Source: Azolla caroliniana
Lineage: Eukaryota > Polypodiophyta
NCBI GenBank assembly: GCA_043228905.1
Contig: JBHGNT010000017.1
Coordinates: 17,422,001-17,486,000 of the forward strand
DNA length: 64,000 nucleotides
Direction: 5' to 3'
Shown here: positions 45,282 through 57,705 of the stretch, in pieces
Numbering within the stretch: position 1 is the first letter of the stretch
Layout of the letters: every line of letters starts with the position of its first letter
Position numbers and translations under genes: made by a program
Notes under the pieces: generated by a model
Told to the model about the DNA's origin: nothing
Databases searched by the model: none
What the model saw: only the letters and a program-made list of their open reading frames with translations

Positions 45282-46369
45282 ACCACAACATTCTCTATGA
45301 AACAAATATTAAGCAGAAAACTGAGCTATAGACAATTAATACATATCGTGCAATCAGAAAGCCGTTGATTTGTATGCATGATATAGTAATGCTGAAAGTC
45401 TGCCAGGAAAGGTTCTCATTATGATAGACCTAATTGACCTAGGTTGAAGACTATATACCAGTGACAGAATGTGCCAATATCTGCCACATCAGGAGGCCCA
45501 AGTTTCCAATGTGACAGTATCCACCAGGTGAGCAATCATCATTCACCACCCCATCTAAATGCTGACATACGTAACATACCTTAACCAAACATCGAGGAGC
45601 CCTTAAGAACTTCACCAATTTTTCTTTCTATGTAAATGGTCAATTGAAGCATATATTGAATGTTAACAAACAATCGAAGCATATGTCAAGACATTCTTGT
45701 CGTGTACAAGAAAATACATTTAAATAAGAAGAGATGAAAATAGAGAGAATGCTTTATTTATCAGAATAAAAGTTGAGAACTTCATTGAGTGCAAGATGTT
45801 TTATGCCGTTGAATTTGAAAAAGATGATAGTACAAGAAGATTAGTACGAGGAACTCCAGTTGGATTTATAGTCCATGTGTTGTCAACATTCATGTGTTTG
45901 CAGACTTTCATCAATGTCTTCGAATATCTACTGTCTTCAGACCTTTTACACAAGATTGCTCCCTAGACGATGTCCAAGGGTGAAGAATAAAAAACACTTG
46001 CCTTTTGCTTGTCTCTACCAAGGGCCACCCATATGTCACATTTTGCGCATATTTAACATAAGATTTCAAGATGCAAATCCTTGATCATTTCTCCTCTCAT
46101 CTTTGAGCATAAGCTATGGACTTCTTGACCACCTGCTTTTGTTGAAGTGGATGTATGCTTTTCATGATATTTATAACATTTGTGTCTCATGTTGGAAAAC
46201 TTCTGTTTTACAATGCAAGTTTGCTTGCTTGGTTTTGGAATATGTTGCCAATAAAATTGGTACATGAGGTGCTGTTTAGAACATCATGAGATAGATCAGT
46301 TCCTACTACCATTGGTTTGCTGAGAAGCGTGAGAACCTCACTGTAGTATGACATGATTGGGTTAACCTA
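45282..46369. other. Spacer without supported gene
   Basis: Includes the 3' untranslated region of PPR gene 4. No other gene or repeat supported. Confidence 0.4.
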
Positions 46370-46850
46370 TGGTGTTCCAGTTGTGCCATGTCAAGAACTA
46401 GATATTGTATGTGAACCCGATCTTGATAGGATAAATCAAAACGGCATTTGTTGATGGCAAGCTTGGAACTAGCTTGGTTAATTTCTAAAGCACGTGGTGC
46501 AATTTGGTCAGTTGCTGCGAAGGAAACAGACCAAGTGGTCAATTCGCAAATATTGATTGGTTGTGGGAAAAGGAAGATCAACATAACTTGGTTGGGTCAA
46601 TATATAGAGTTCTGGTTGCTGTGCCATGCCAAAAACTTGCATGTATGGCTGCCCTCGATCGTAATAAGAAAAATCAAAGTGTATATTGTTCTGGTTGCTG
46701 TGCCAAGTCAAAAACTTTGCATGCATGACTGCTGATTTTAATAAGACCAATGGAACTTGGTCAGGTATATGCATATGGCTCTGGTTGCTGTGCCATGCCA
46801 AAGACTTGCATGTATGTGTGCACATGATCTTAATATGGCAAATCACTGTT
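46370..46850. repeat. Degenerate tandem repeats of about 85 bp
   Basis: GGTTGCTGTGCCATGCCAAA, AACTTGCATGTATG, GATCNTAATANGNNAAATCA recurs at about 46612, 46693 and 46780. A more diverged copy lies near 46377 (GTTGTGCCATGTCAAGAAC). Open frames across this stretch in several phases are by-products of the repeat length. Confidence 0.75.
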
Positions 46851-47992
46851 AGGTTGACTGTACTGACCTGTGTCTTCAGAAGCATCTGGCACAAATCGAT
46901 TGGTTGTAAAGAATCGGTGCAAACGGTCATGTGGTGGCAAACATTGATTGTCTGTGGGGAAAGTCAGACTGCGGGGTAAAACGTCTTCAAAATCATGGGG
47001 CATACATTTCATTGGTTGAGGAGAAGTTTGCAAGAGTTTTTTGCTACTTAATGTATATGTAACACTGGTTCGTAAAAACATACTTTCTTTAGTCAGCAAC
47101 AATCAGGTAACATACAATTTACAAAAACCTTAATGTATATGCAACACTGGTTCGTAAAAACATACTTTCTTTAGTCAGCAACAATCAGGTAACATACAAT
47201 TTACAGGTTTTTGTTCGGGATATAATCATGTCAGAAAAAATTTGTACCTTGGGACGTGCTCTTAAATTGAGAGACAGGATTTGAACATAAGACCACTACG
47301 TGCCAAAAATAATCAATAGATACAAAAATAATATTTTGATGATAGGCATGTTGGCAGACATTTTATAATATTTAGTTTAACATGATGAATCTTGCATTAG
47401 TTGACACCAATAACAACACAATTACTAAAGAGAAACCATGCGCTTTTGCTAATTTTTTAAAGAAAAACAAGAAAGAACGTCCCTGGGGGTCACTGATTAA
47501 CAAGAAAAGCCAAGCTTAACCATGGGCATTTAAAGTTTAGGTCATTGTTCAAAAAACAAAACTTCAAACTGGACTACACAAAAAACTGTTATTTTGGTGG
47601 TTTGTAATATGATCAAATCCTTCTTTCTAAACATCTGCTTCTTTACATGAATCATCTTATTAAAATTTCTATCAGATAAGTGCCAAATATAACGGCTATT
47701 TTCAATAAAAAGGGATGACAGATCATCCTTACTGCTGATACTATGAGTTGATAAAACTGTGGACACTTGGCACCCAAAAATGGGCTCCATATGCGAATAA
47801 TACAATTAAAATGATATAATTACAGACAAGTGTCATGGATCAAATCAAAAGAAAATCCATACTAACACATCATGTTAGACTTCACGAATGATGTATATTG
47901 TGTTTGCATCTCTTCCTACAGTGCAACTTGAGAGCCCAGTAGTGTTGCGCAGAAAATGATATATGAAGGGATGTAAGAATAATAATTTATTT
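46851..47992. other. Spacer without supported gene
   Basis: Apart from the duplication at 47048-47205 nothing stands out. The part next to 47993 should hold the 3' untranslated region of the minus-strand zinc-finger gene. Confidence 0.4.
47048..47205. repeat. 82-bp tandem duplication
   Basis: TTAATGTATATGYAACACTG at 47048 recurs at 47130 and continues nearly unchanged through AGTCAGCAACAATCAGGTAA to CATACAATTTACA. One or two differences, so recent. Confidence 0.9.
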
Positions 47993-50391
47993 TTAACTGC
48001 CTTTATTATTAGAGGATGGATTACATAACCACTTTGCAATATAGCCAGTGCCTTTGCAGTCTTTACAATGTACAATCCCCTGTATTAGTGGAAAGAAATG
48101 CTGTTATTTTCAAGGAATGGAAAAACTCCAAAATATCCGAGTTTTTCTTCATTTCTTCCCCAAATGTCTGCAAGTTTTAGTTATTCCCGGAAAATAACCT
48201 TGGTCAACCTATCTCAAGTAATCGTATTGCTGTTTCAGAAATGATACCATCAATTCAGGGGATTGGTCAACCCATTTTAAGTAATCTTATTGCTGTTTCA
48301 GAAATGATACCATCAATTCAGCCAATTCTTCGAAATAACATCTGCTATTTGACCAAGGTTATATGGGCCAATTCATTCCCTTTGTTTCTCTTGCAAGAGT
48401 TGACCACGGATATTTTGGGAAATGGCAAAAACATGGGAACATTGGGGGGCATAAAGAAGAATTCAGGGTCTTCCTCAATTTGTCAATTATCAATACCAAT
48501 ACAAAAGATGTTCAGAGAATACCTGTCCAAGACATATTAGGCACTTGGTATTTCTTGATGGTACTTGACAAAGCATGTTGTCACCGAGTATGAAAAACCC
48601 TGTGCCGCGGCACCATTGACACTCTGTGCTTCCTTCTGAGTTGCATGACACACACACAACTGGACGAGGTTGCTGTATGCAAAGTAAAATATCATAAACA
48701 TCAGATTAACAGAGATCCACGTGTAACCAGTATTGTTGAAATAATGGAAGATAATAAGGAACTAAACTTAATGATGAAGGGTGTTGAAAATGTGTATAAA
48801 CAAGACAGTCAAACCATGCAGGGGAGAAGGAATATGAGGCAAAATAATGAACCAAATGCCTAAATTAATATGGATTACATGAAGGTTATCACCAACATCT
48901 GACGATATCTTATGGATGAGCTTATCTGAATCAACTCACCATTGCAACCAGATACATCGTATTAACCACTTTCACTGTTCAAACTTCCATCTGAACTACT
49001 TATACTCTGGTGGGAGCAATTATCATGGCTCTAATGAGTCTAATGAGGTAGCTGTGAGAAATTCTATAGCATAATTAGGATGCAAGAATGGAAAGAATAG
49101 TCACCATTCATCAAGGGTTGACAATATAAAAGTATAAAATCAGCACTTTCTATGATTTTCCATGAATTCAAGAAGTATATAAATCATGTCATTCTATAAA
49201 TTTTCATGACTTCAGGGAGCATTGAGTAACATCTTTCCTCTATAACACTCAAAACTAAGGCTAAATACCAAGAATAAATTGAACGAAGACAGGCTTTTTC
49301 GTTCACTTTGAACCTTCTCTTGAGCAGCACAAACAAAGCAATGATCAGAAGAATATACTGTCTCTTAATTTAAGTCCTGAAATACAATCTGTCCATGTAA
49401 AAAACATAACAGAAAGCAAAGTTCTTTCTTCTTAATTGCAGATCTTCTATGACAATGGATTGATAAAAGTGAGAAGCTTGAATTATAATTCATGATTCTG
49501 ATCATTTTTCATGAATTCAAGAAATAGATGAGAATTGCTCCTGTGAAGCTTTGGAATGTAAACAGAATTTTGGTGAAAACATTATTACGCTCTCCCAATC
49601 AAATTTCACACAATCTCTCAAGAATTTCTTCATCATCCTCTTTTAAATAATCAAAATGGCAACTCGAAGAACATAACACAAAAGAAGCCCACATCTATTT
49701 GTTAAATTCTGATCTCTTGGTCTCCTCGAGAAATAAGAATTGACAAGGCAGAAGCAGAAGCAACGCATGGGCATCGAAACCATGAGAATCAGAAAGAAAG
49801 CAGAGAAAGAAAAACGGAACAAAAGAAAGAGCAGGTCAAAGAAAGACATCACCAAAGAAAACCTTTTGTTACATCACCAAAGAAAGCATTTTGCTGTTCA
49901 TTGCTGACCTTCTTTGGCTAAAGAAACCAAAGAATCACAAGCGCAGGCGGCATATGTGGATTGGAGCACTGAAAGCCACAAAGACAGAAACCAAAAACGG
50001 AAAGAAATACAGAAAGAGAATCCAAACGATGGATGAAGGAAGGAAAGAAATTCAGAACAAAGAAATGGAAGGAAGAACGAAAGCCAGACGGAAGGGAAAA
50101 GAGACAGAGACAGAGAGGCGGGGGAGAGTAGTGTACCTTTGATATAAGCCAAGCTTTCTCCATCCGTGCGGTGAAGTCATTGACGCCGCTGTCAGAAGGA
50201 TCAACGACAAGGGCTCTAACCCTAGCACAGGGTTGTCTTCTTCTGAGGGAGGGGGAGCCGAGGTGGAGGAGACGAGATGGAGATCCGAAGGCGAAGAAAG
50301 CTCCGTCGCAGAGCAACGCAGAAGAAGCAGAAGAAGAAGAAGAAGAAGAAGAAGTAGAAGCAGATGGAACAGGGGACATTGAAGCTACCAT
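47993..50391 (-). CDS. Plastid-targeted DnaJ-type zinc-finger protein (BSD2/PSA2-like)
   Basis: Minus-strand exons 50391-50137, 48672-48523 and 48079-47993 (stop TAA) with GT-AG borders, all in phase 0, give 163 residues. The first 60 or so are Ser/Ala/Arg-rich and acid-poor (MVASMSPVPSAS, a long Ser run, LRRRQPCARVRALVV), a classic chloroplast transit peptide. A conserved linker follows (FTARMEKAWLISKQPRP), then four Cys pairs: CVSC, CQWCRGTGF, CLIC and CKDCKGTGY. The CxxCxGxG spacing is the zinc-finger part of DnaJ without a J domain. GFFILGDNMLCQVPSRNT between the pairs is typical of one plastid subfamily. Relatives such as BSD2, LQY1 and PSA2 help Rubisco or photosystem assembly and act as thiol chaperones. 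Which substrate this one serves cannot be told. The protein ends soon after the last Cys pair. Confidence 0.92.
48202..48326. repeat. 63-bp tandem duplication in an intron
   Basis: GGTCAACC, AAGTAATC, TATTGCTGTTTCAGAAATGA, TACCATCAATTCAG occurs at 48202-48264 and again at 48265-48326. It is bracketed by an inverted word: ATAACCTTGGTCAA on the left and TTGACCAAGGTTAT near 48348-48361. It lies in intron 2 of the zinc-finger gene. Confidence 0.85.
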
Positions 50392-50460
50392 GGATTCTCT
50401 CTCTAAATCACTCTTATGAGCATATCAATTCTCTCTCTCTCTCTCAGAGATATACATATG

Positions 50461-50912
50461 TACATACATATATAGACAAATAAATAAATAAATAGATAGA
50501 TAGATAAATAATTAAATAATTAAATAGACAAATAAATAAATAAATAGATAATTAAATCAATATGTAGATACCTAAACTTAATAAATAAATAGATAATTAA
50601 ATAAATATGTATATACCTCAATTTAATAAATAAATAGATAATTAAATAAATATGTAGATAGATAAATTTAATTAAATAAATATGTATGTAGATAGATAAA
50701 TTTAATTAAATATGTAAATAGATAAATAAATATGTATGTAGATAGATAAATAAGTAAATATGTAAATAAATAAGGTATATATAAAAATAAATATATAGAG
50801 AATAAATAAATAAACAAATATATGTAGATAAAATAAACAGATAGATACAAATAAATGAATAAATAAATATACATATAAAATATAAATATTTATATCTATA
50901 TATAAATAGATA

Positions 50913-50947
<35 letters not shown>

Positions 50948-50990
50948 GATGTAAAAAGATAGAGAAAATCTTTAGATAATATATATTTAT
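50461..50990. repeat. Long AT-rich tetranucleotide tract (TAAA/TAGA)n
   Basis: Over 500 bp of imperfect AAATAAATAGATAGATAAAT with inserted TATGTAGATA units. It begins soon after a CT microsatellite that lies just upstream of the zinc-finger gene. Frames across it encode only Tyr/Ile/Leu/Phe-rich strings and are not genes. Confidence 0.95.
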
Positions 50991-51059
50991 CCAGTAAGTA
51001 AGAAATAAGTTTTGTTTGTTACTATGAGAATATGGTTTATAAACACACACATATATATA

Positions 51060-53249
51060 TATAGAGAGAGAGAGATGATATTTTGGTCATCTTGTCACCC
51101 GCCCAACTGTTTTTTATCACCCACTTGTCTAACCTAATCGGCTTCTCTCGTAGATTGCTCACTTGTCGATGAATGGGTTCTCATATATTGCATTCCAAGT
51201 TCAAAAACACTTGCAATCAGTAGAAAACACATCAGGCATCATTGGAAATTTTAGAAAAAAAACTATGAAATTTTTTCATGTTTGTGCATATGAGGACTAG
51301 AAGCATGTTTCGACATCCTCCTCGAAACTACTGATTCGATATTCTATTTGTGGCGGTGTGCGTACGGTCTTCATACGATCTAATGCTCATACCATTTATC
51401 TTTGCTCTCACATTAATATAACCATTTGTCATTGAAGCAAGCGATGCTTTTTTCGATTGTTCATGAGGTGGATTACATCCAACATATGCTTTTTCGAAGA
51501 ACGCACAAACATTGAATCGTGCAATCAAGTCATTTGCCGACTACCATTTCCCTCCGCAATGTGTAGTTCTATATAATTTTGGATCTCTTGTGCATGATTG
51601 GGAAGAGAGGCATATCACATGGAAAGCATCTTAATGACCCTCACTTTCAATACTTAGACCCAACCACATTTAGGCATAAGCATTTCTTCGGGCATTTCCC
51701 AATCTTTATATTTTCTTCTATCGGTATTCTCAGGAATCATTAAAATTCTTGAAAATCAAATGATGACATTCCAGACAAAGATATCTCTTGAAAAGGAATG
51801 ATGGATGAAATATGTTGATGATGCCCATTTAGGCTCAACATGAAGAATGAGGAACAAACCAAAAAATCTCACAATCATAGACACATGAAGATATACATGC
51901 ACACACGCGTGTGTGTATATGTTTATAGATAGATAGATCCCTGAATTTATTAGAGAATTGAGAATTGACAACTATCCTGCATCTTAGCAAAGTTTCAATC
52001 TCCTATGCAATAAATCAGGTTGTCTCTGTTTTGCATTATCTCGTAACCACTCTACTTTATTATTGTTGCAATTTCACTTATGGGAATAATTGCAAACCTC
52101 CTCAATTTCTTGGATGTGCACATTTCAACAATTTTGTAATGCTACTTGGATGTAAAGTCAAATCTATGAAAAATGTACCAATGAGCCAAGAAAAGCATTA
52201 ACTTAATGATGTGGATTCACAAAGCTATGTCTGAAGAACTCAAACTTTCTTAATATTGAGTATTTAGATAATTATAAGATGGGACTTGCAAGTCCCATCC
52301 TCATCATCAGTTGAAGCTTTAACCTCACATGACATGATCCATCAATTAACACAAGTTACAACACCAACATAGGCGCAATGAATAAATCAGATGTACCCTA
52401 GTTAATACTTTGTTCTTTCTTGATCTATAAGGGAATCAAATAGGCATGGGTTCGAGATTATTGGATTGTTATTTTTCTTGTTGGGGGGCCAAAATTGCAT
52501 CTCATGATGTTAAGACTTCTCATTGAGCCAATAAACATACTCTTCAATTTGTTTGTAGGCCCATTAAGTAAAAATAAATACATAGCATGAATATATACGA
52601 TCACCTTCTACACACTATCACACTTCACACATAAATACACGAATTTGTCTCTTAAATCTGAAGACTTTTGTACATCCCCTTTCATGTAAGTTGACACAAT
52701 TCTAGGACATAAAAATTAGAACATTAGGACAATCTAACAGACCTATTGGATTTAACATAAAAACATACTCTTCTAAGGAGTTATGTTTTCCAAGAAAGTG
52801 ACAAATTTTAACATACATGTACATCCTTGTGTTTCTTTCTTTCTTCTTCTAGAGAGCAGCAACACTATAAACATCATAAACTAGGCATCTCCATTATCCA
52901 TATATACTATTTTTCTATTTTTGTTTATGAAGACCATCCTGGTCAGAGTGTAATCTAATCCCCAGTTTAAGGTAACCAACGAACCATCTGCTGTTGGCCA
53001 GCCCATCTCCATCCGCCACATCTTGCTTTGTTTTATATATATACATATTGAACAAATCTATATCTCGATCACTTTGTTATGGATACAAGTTCAACCAAAT
53101 TATATGCGGCGGTTGTGTTTACTCGTTGCAAAACTATTCTACTCCAGGGACAGAGATCTAGATTAACGTGATCATTCCGGCTCAATATCATCTGCTGACA
53201 TCCATATTCCAAGATACATACATGGACCCATCGACATGTGCTGCGATAT
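51060..53249. other. Spacer without supported gene
   Basis: No gene supported. Includes the 3' flank of the nucleosidase gene. A short GTGTGTG/ACACAC stretch lies near 51900. Confidence 0.4.
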
Positions 53250-56200
53250 TTAGAGATCACTGACCCGCTTCCCTTTAATGAAGTCCACGATTTGTTGCGA
53301 TGTCCTAAGCAACACGAGAGATGAAAGCGAGAGATTCTCCAGGAACTCTTCTGCAGTGGGTCTTTCTCCGTCCACAATGTCAGAGACCACCTTTACAACT
53401 ATCGCCGGTATCGAAAAAAGAGAAGCAACATATAGCACAGAAGCGCCCTGAATCCAGGATGTTAATTCATTACTTTCCATGCAACCCACGATGCTATGTT
53501 TAGTTGTTCCATTACATTCCATGGATCTACTGAAATCATTAACTTTGAATTCTACCCACCTCCATGTCCTTGACAGAAGCATCATTTGCCTTTATCATTT
53601 CTTCATCCTGAGGTGTCATATCTAGGGAGTTCCCTGTTGATAATTTGCCTTCCTGTGAATCAAGTCATTAAATTTTAAATTTACAGACTCCTCTTGAAAG
53701 CAAACGTTATAGAGAAATCAGTGGCGAAAGAAAAGAACCTTAAATTGCAAATGTCTAACCAAATTTGGAGTGGGCGTAGCTGTTTTGGCACCGATACCAT
53801 AATTGTCAAATATCTGCATAAACATTTCCTCCATTGAGCAAAACTTCTTGCAGAATGGATAAAAAAGGAAATCATAAATACACTCCTGCTCTAGCACACC
53901 GGTATAGGTATTCGACGATCATGGTTTGCAACCTTTGTTGCCACAACAACATCCCCTAACTTTGCACCTTTGGACTGGCCAACACAGAGAAAGAGGACAT
54001 ATTAGTGGAATACACATTTATGAACAGAGTTGTCTCTCAACAGAAATAACTGTTAATTTTGGTGCTTCTCCCAATACACAGAAGCACCAACATCTCTTCA
54101 CTTTCTTTTAAATATCCAGATTCTCAACTGTCAAGCGAAGTAAACTTTTTGTTTCAAACAAGTGACACTCTTCATTTACGTTTGCTGCCCTTCTGATATT
54201 GCCTGATCTGGCTTTGCTATTCTCAGTTATCCCTTCTCTCTAATGAACAGCTCTTATAGATTCTTTAGAGAGATTTGTCCAATCGACCTATTTATCCTTC
54301 TGTTCAAGCTCTATAGCAATACAATCAGGTTCTTTCTCTGTGATCTAAATTTGATCATCTTGCCTGACTCTGGATAGCAAACTGAGTTCGTGCAGACGAC
54401 AAGCCAATATGATAAGGTACATGCACAAGTGCAAATATGCAGTGCATGATTACAGAAGATAGTAACACCACAGAACAAGTATTTCTTCTAGCCTCTGGGC
54501 TTCAGGACTGGGAGGGAATAGAATAACATAGGATCTAATAAATATGTCTGTTACATGCCAGTTTCATTCAAATGTCAAGACCCAATCTGCAAGATCAATT
54601 GGGGGGGGGAGACAACTTCAGATAATCTAGTCAAATTACTTCGGCGAAGTTTTTGCATTTAGCTATTATACACATGATACCTTGTCATGCAATTTCAACA
54701 TAACCATCTCTTCCAAGTACAAAACACAAACAAAAATTGCAATATACTATATATACATGTCAGGTTAATCCATACCTTAAAGCCACCCGCAGTGCCAATA
54801 TCAATTACAAGGTCAGGATGTAAAGCTTGTATAGAAGCATATGTAATCAATGCAGCAGGTACAGTCCCTACATTGTCAACTCCTAGAAAAATAAAGCAAC
54901 GGAATGACATATGGCTGACAAATTTTACCCCAAAGGAATCATATTTGATCTCTTATTCCATTCCATAATAAGCCTAAGAACAGAGTTCACATGTGATGTG
55001 ATTCCGAAAACTCACCAAAAATCAAGCATTTTCCTGGCACAACCACATTAATATTCAAGCCTTTGTAATACCCATGGTACCTAATCCAAGGAACTCCTTC
55101 AGGAAATCTGTGAAATATTAAAAATATAATGTCTCACATAAAAAAATATTTGAACCTCCCTCCCTCCAACATTTGAAAGTGAAACTATATGAAAAAAATA
55201 CATCTCATATGTTGTTTCTGATGGAAACTATACAAAAGAAAGAACTACGTGGCCGATATATTCCATGAAACATAATGATACGGCGTGCAAAGAAGCTAAG
55301 ACTTTTGTACTATATGTTAACAATACTGTACTTTTTCTACCCTACCCTCCTCCTTTTTTATGTATAAGGGCATCTCGTTTAACCATATAGAGTGGGTCCA
55401 AGATCATCAAGTATTAGGTCCCGATTTTATTGAATTGTCATGACATATCTTGGACCAAGTATAATATCTACTGCTACATCAATATGCAGGTGAGGACCTA
55501 TTTTCTCATTGAAAAAGGGAGACACCGGATCTCATTGGTACACCCCTCTTTGACTTTAACAATACCAAGTTAAAATGATATGCCCTTAGTTAAAGACAGC
55601 ATCTTTAATGTGGTTAGTTTCTGAGACCATCAAAATTCATTGGATGTTACATGCAAAAACAACTGAAAACATGGTTAATGTTATTCTCTGTTATAGCTTC
55701 CATTATTAAAACCAACCTCTCAAGTGAATTAGAAGCTTACAAGGATCCATCATCCCGCTGTAGTCGAAGCGATTCTACCAGAGGAATAGCTTCAGACTGG
55801 ATAGCTGGATTAGCAGTAAAGAGCCATGGGTGAGTGACAAAAGAATCGCTTTGAATACACGCATGAAAGATACCGTGACAATGGTATCATCCACACCAGT
55901 TGCAAGCCAGACTATAGGACGAGTCTTGCTCTCTCTTTATGAATTACAAGAAGAAATGACCACGTTACAGATGAAATGCCTATTTTTCTACAGGATTAAC
56001 AAAGGATCGCATTACAAAGGAATAAAGATCATTCTAAATACATGTCCCTTCCTCTCTCAAGAGCAAGATTAAAAGCACCACATATAAAGGATAAAGATCA
56101 GTAGAAATACTTTTATCTCTGTTTCTGTTTCTCACTCAAGAACTGGAATATCCAAAGGAGGACCAAATCAAAACGAAGACCACAGAAAGACATACCGACG

Positions 56201-56286
56201 ACAAAAACTATTGTGGATAGAGGCTTGAGGTCCATTTCAGGGATTAATTCTTCTGGGAACGGGGAGGAGGTGGCAGGAGGAGCCAT
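53250..56286 (-). CDS. MTN: 5'-methylthioadenosine nucleosidase
   Basis: Eight minus-strand exons: 56286-56196, 55804-55741, 55107-55016, 54882-54776, 53974-53900, 53813-53739, 53652-53560 and 53447-53250 (stop TGA side at 53250). All seven introns are GT-AG and all junctions keep phase, giving 264 residues, close to the plant enzymes. The start MAPPATSSPFPEE was chosen because the frame upstream has no ATG and a CAG acceptor lies just before it, suggesting a 5'-leader intron. Signature stretches are GVDNVGTVPAALITYASIQA, DLVIDIGTAGGFKSKGAKLG, FDNYGIGAKTATPTPNL, KDMEGASVLYVA and VVSDIVDGERPTAEEF. The Glu in the AIQSEA stretch, the Glu of MEGA and the Asp of VSDIVDG match the catalytic residues of this fold. 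The enzyme splits methylthioadenosine, from ethylene, polyamine and nicotianamine synthesis, into adenine and methylthioribose in the cytosol, the first step of the methionine salvage cycle. Confidence 0.96.
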
Positions 56287-56640
56287 GGAAACGATAAAAC
56301 TCTGCAAAAACAGAAAAATTGAAGCGACTGTAATTGAATCGAGAAAATAAAAAGTAGCTATGACCTGAGAATTTAATTCAGGGGCGAATATGGTAAAAGC
56401 ACGAGAAAAAAAACCAAAAGAAAAAAAACCTAAGCGAGCTCCAGGACGAAACAGTTGGAGGTATGGAGGATCGGAAGGATCGCTAGGGTTTCCTGTCTCA
56501 GCACAGCAGGGCCATGGCCATGGCCATCGCCAAGCAGAAGCAGAAGCAGAAGCAGAAGAAGCGTATGGAAGAAGCTTCCCTTTCTAGAGAGAGAGAATAG
56601 ACCCAATTAATAATTAGCCATTAACAATTAACCTGTAATT

Positions 56641-57030
56641 AATCATGGATCATTAAGCATCCCTTAATCATGGATCATTAAGTATCCCTTAATCATGGAT
56701 CATTAAGTATCCCTTAATCATGGATCATTAAGCATCCCCTAATCATGGATCATTAAGCATCACCTAATCATAGATCATTAAGCATCCCTTAATCATGGAT
56801 CATTAAGTATCCCTAAATCATGGATCATTAAGCATCCCCTAATCACGGATCATTAAGCATCCCTTAATCATGGGTCATTAAGTATCCCTGAATCATGGAT
56901 CATTAAGCATCCCCTAATCATGGATCATTAAGCATCACTTAATCACGGATCGTTAAGCATCCCTTAATCATGGATCATTAAGCATCCCCTAATCATGGAT
57001 CATTAAGCATCACCTAATCATGGATCATCA
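56641..57030. repeat. 24-bp minisatellite, about 16 copies
   Basis: The unit is close to ATCATGGATCATTAAGCATC followed by CCTTA. Variants are AAGTATCCC, AAGCATCACC and ATCACGGATC. The ATGGATCAT core is nearly self-complementary. The array begins about 350 bp upstream of the nucleosidase ATG. Confidence 0.95.
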
Positions 57031-57109
57031 GCCATAAATCGCTAGTCATTAATTATCTGATTGATCAATGACTAACCGAATTCTTGTCTTGACTGGCATC
57101 TTTCGAAAA

Positions 57110-57705
57110 GAAAAGCTCAACCGTTATGGGCAATCAAAAGGTCAAAATATGGGGAAGATCCATTGACCCCCAAAAAGCGAGAAAACCTCTATCAATCCGT
57201 ATGGGCAATCAAGACGGCAATGGGGTCAAGATGCATTGACCTCGAAAGAACAAGAAAAGCTCTTTATCTATCCTTATGGGCAGTCAAGAGGCCGACGGGG
57301 TTAAGATCCATTGACCTCGAAAGAGCAAGAAAAGTTCTATCTATCCTTATGGGCAACCAAGAGGTTGATGAGAAGATCCATTAGACCCTAAAAGAGCGAG
57401 AAAAACTCTATCTATCATTTTAGGCACTCGAGAGGACAATGTGAAGATCCATTGACCTCAGAAGACCGAGGAAAGCTCTACCTATCATTATGGGTAGACA
57501 AGAGATCAATGAGAAGATCCATTGACCCTAAAAGAGTGAGAAAAGCTCTATCTATAATTAAGGACGATCAAGAAGCCAATGGGAAAATATGTTGACCCCA
57601 AAATAGTAAGAAAAGCTCTATTTGTCATTATGGGCAATCAAGAGGACAATGGGAAGATCCATTGACCCTAAAAGAGTGTGAAAAGCTCTATATATCCTTA
57701 TGCAC
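57110..57705. repeat. 66-bp tandem repeats, about nine copies
   Basis: Each unit carries GAAGATCCATTGACCCYAAA, AGAGYGAGAAAAGCTCTATC and TATCCTTATGGGCAATCAAG, with 10-20% differences between units. One frame stays open through three units and gives a repeated peptide (IDLER.RKALYLSLWA). I regard this as a by-product, since the other units contain stops. Confidence 0.9.

Noticed and set aside
49918-50136. Extension of the zinc-finger gene's first exon as a longer 157-codon frame
   Set aside because: A good donor at 50136/50135 and in-phase joining to the Cys-pair exons show that this part is intron.
50668-51050. Minus-strand frames giving Tyr/Ile/Leu/Phe-rich membrane-like peptides
   Set aside because: They are translations of the (TAAA/TAGA)n tract at 50461-50990. 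Low complexity, no start context, no splice sites.
57163-57384. 73-codon frame with a repeated IDLER/SLWA peptide
   Set aside because: It is three units of the 66-bp satellite that happen to lack stops; the other units are interrupted.
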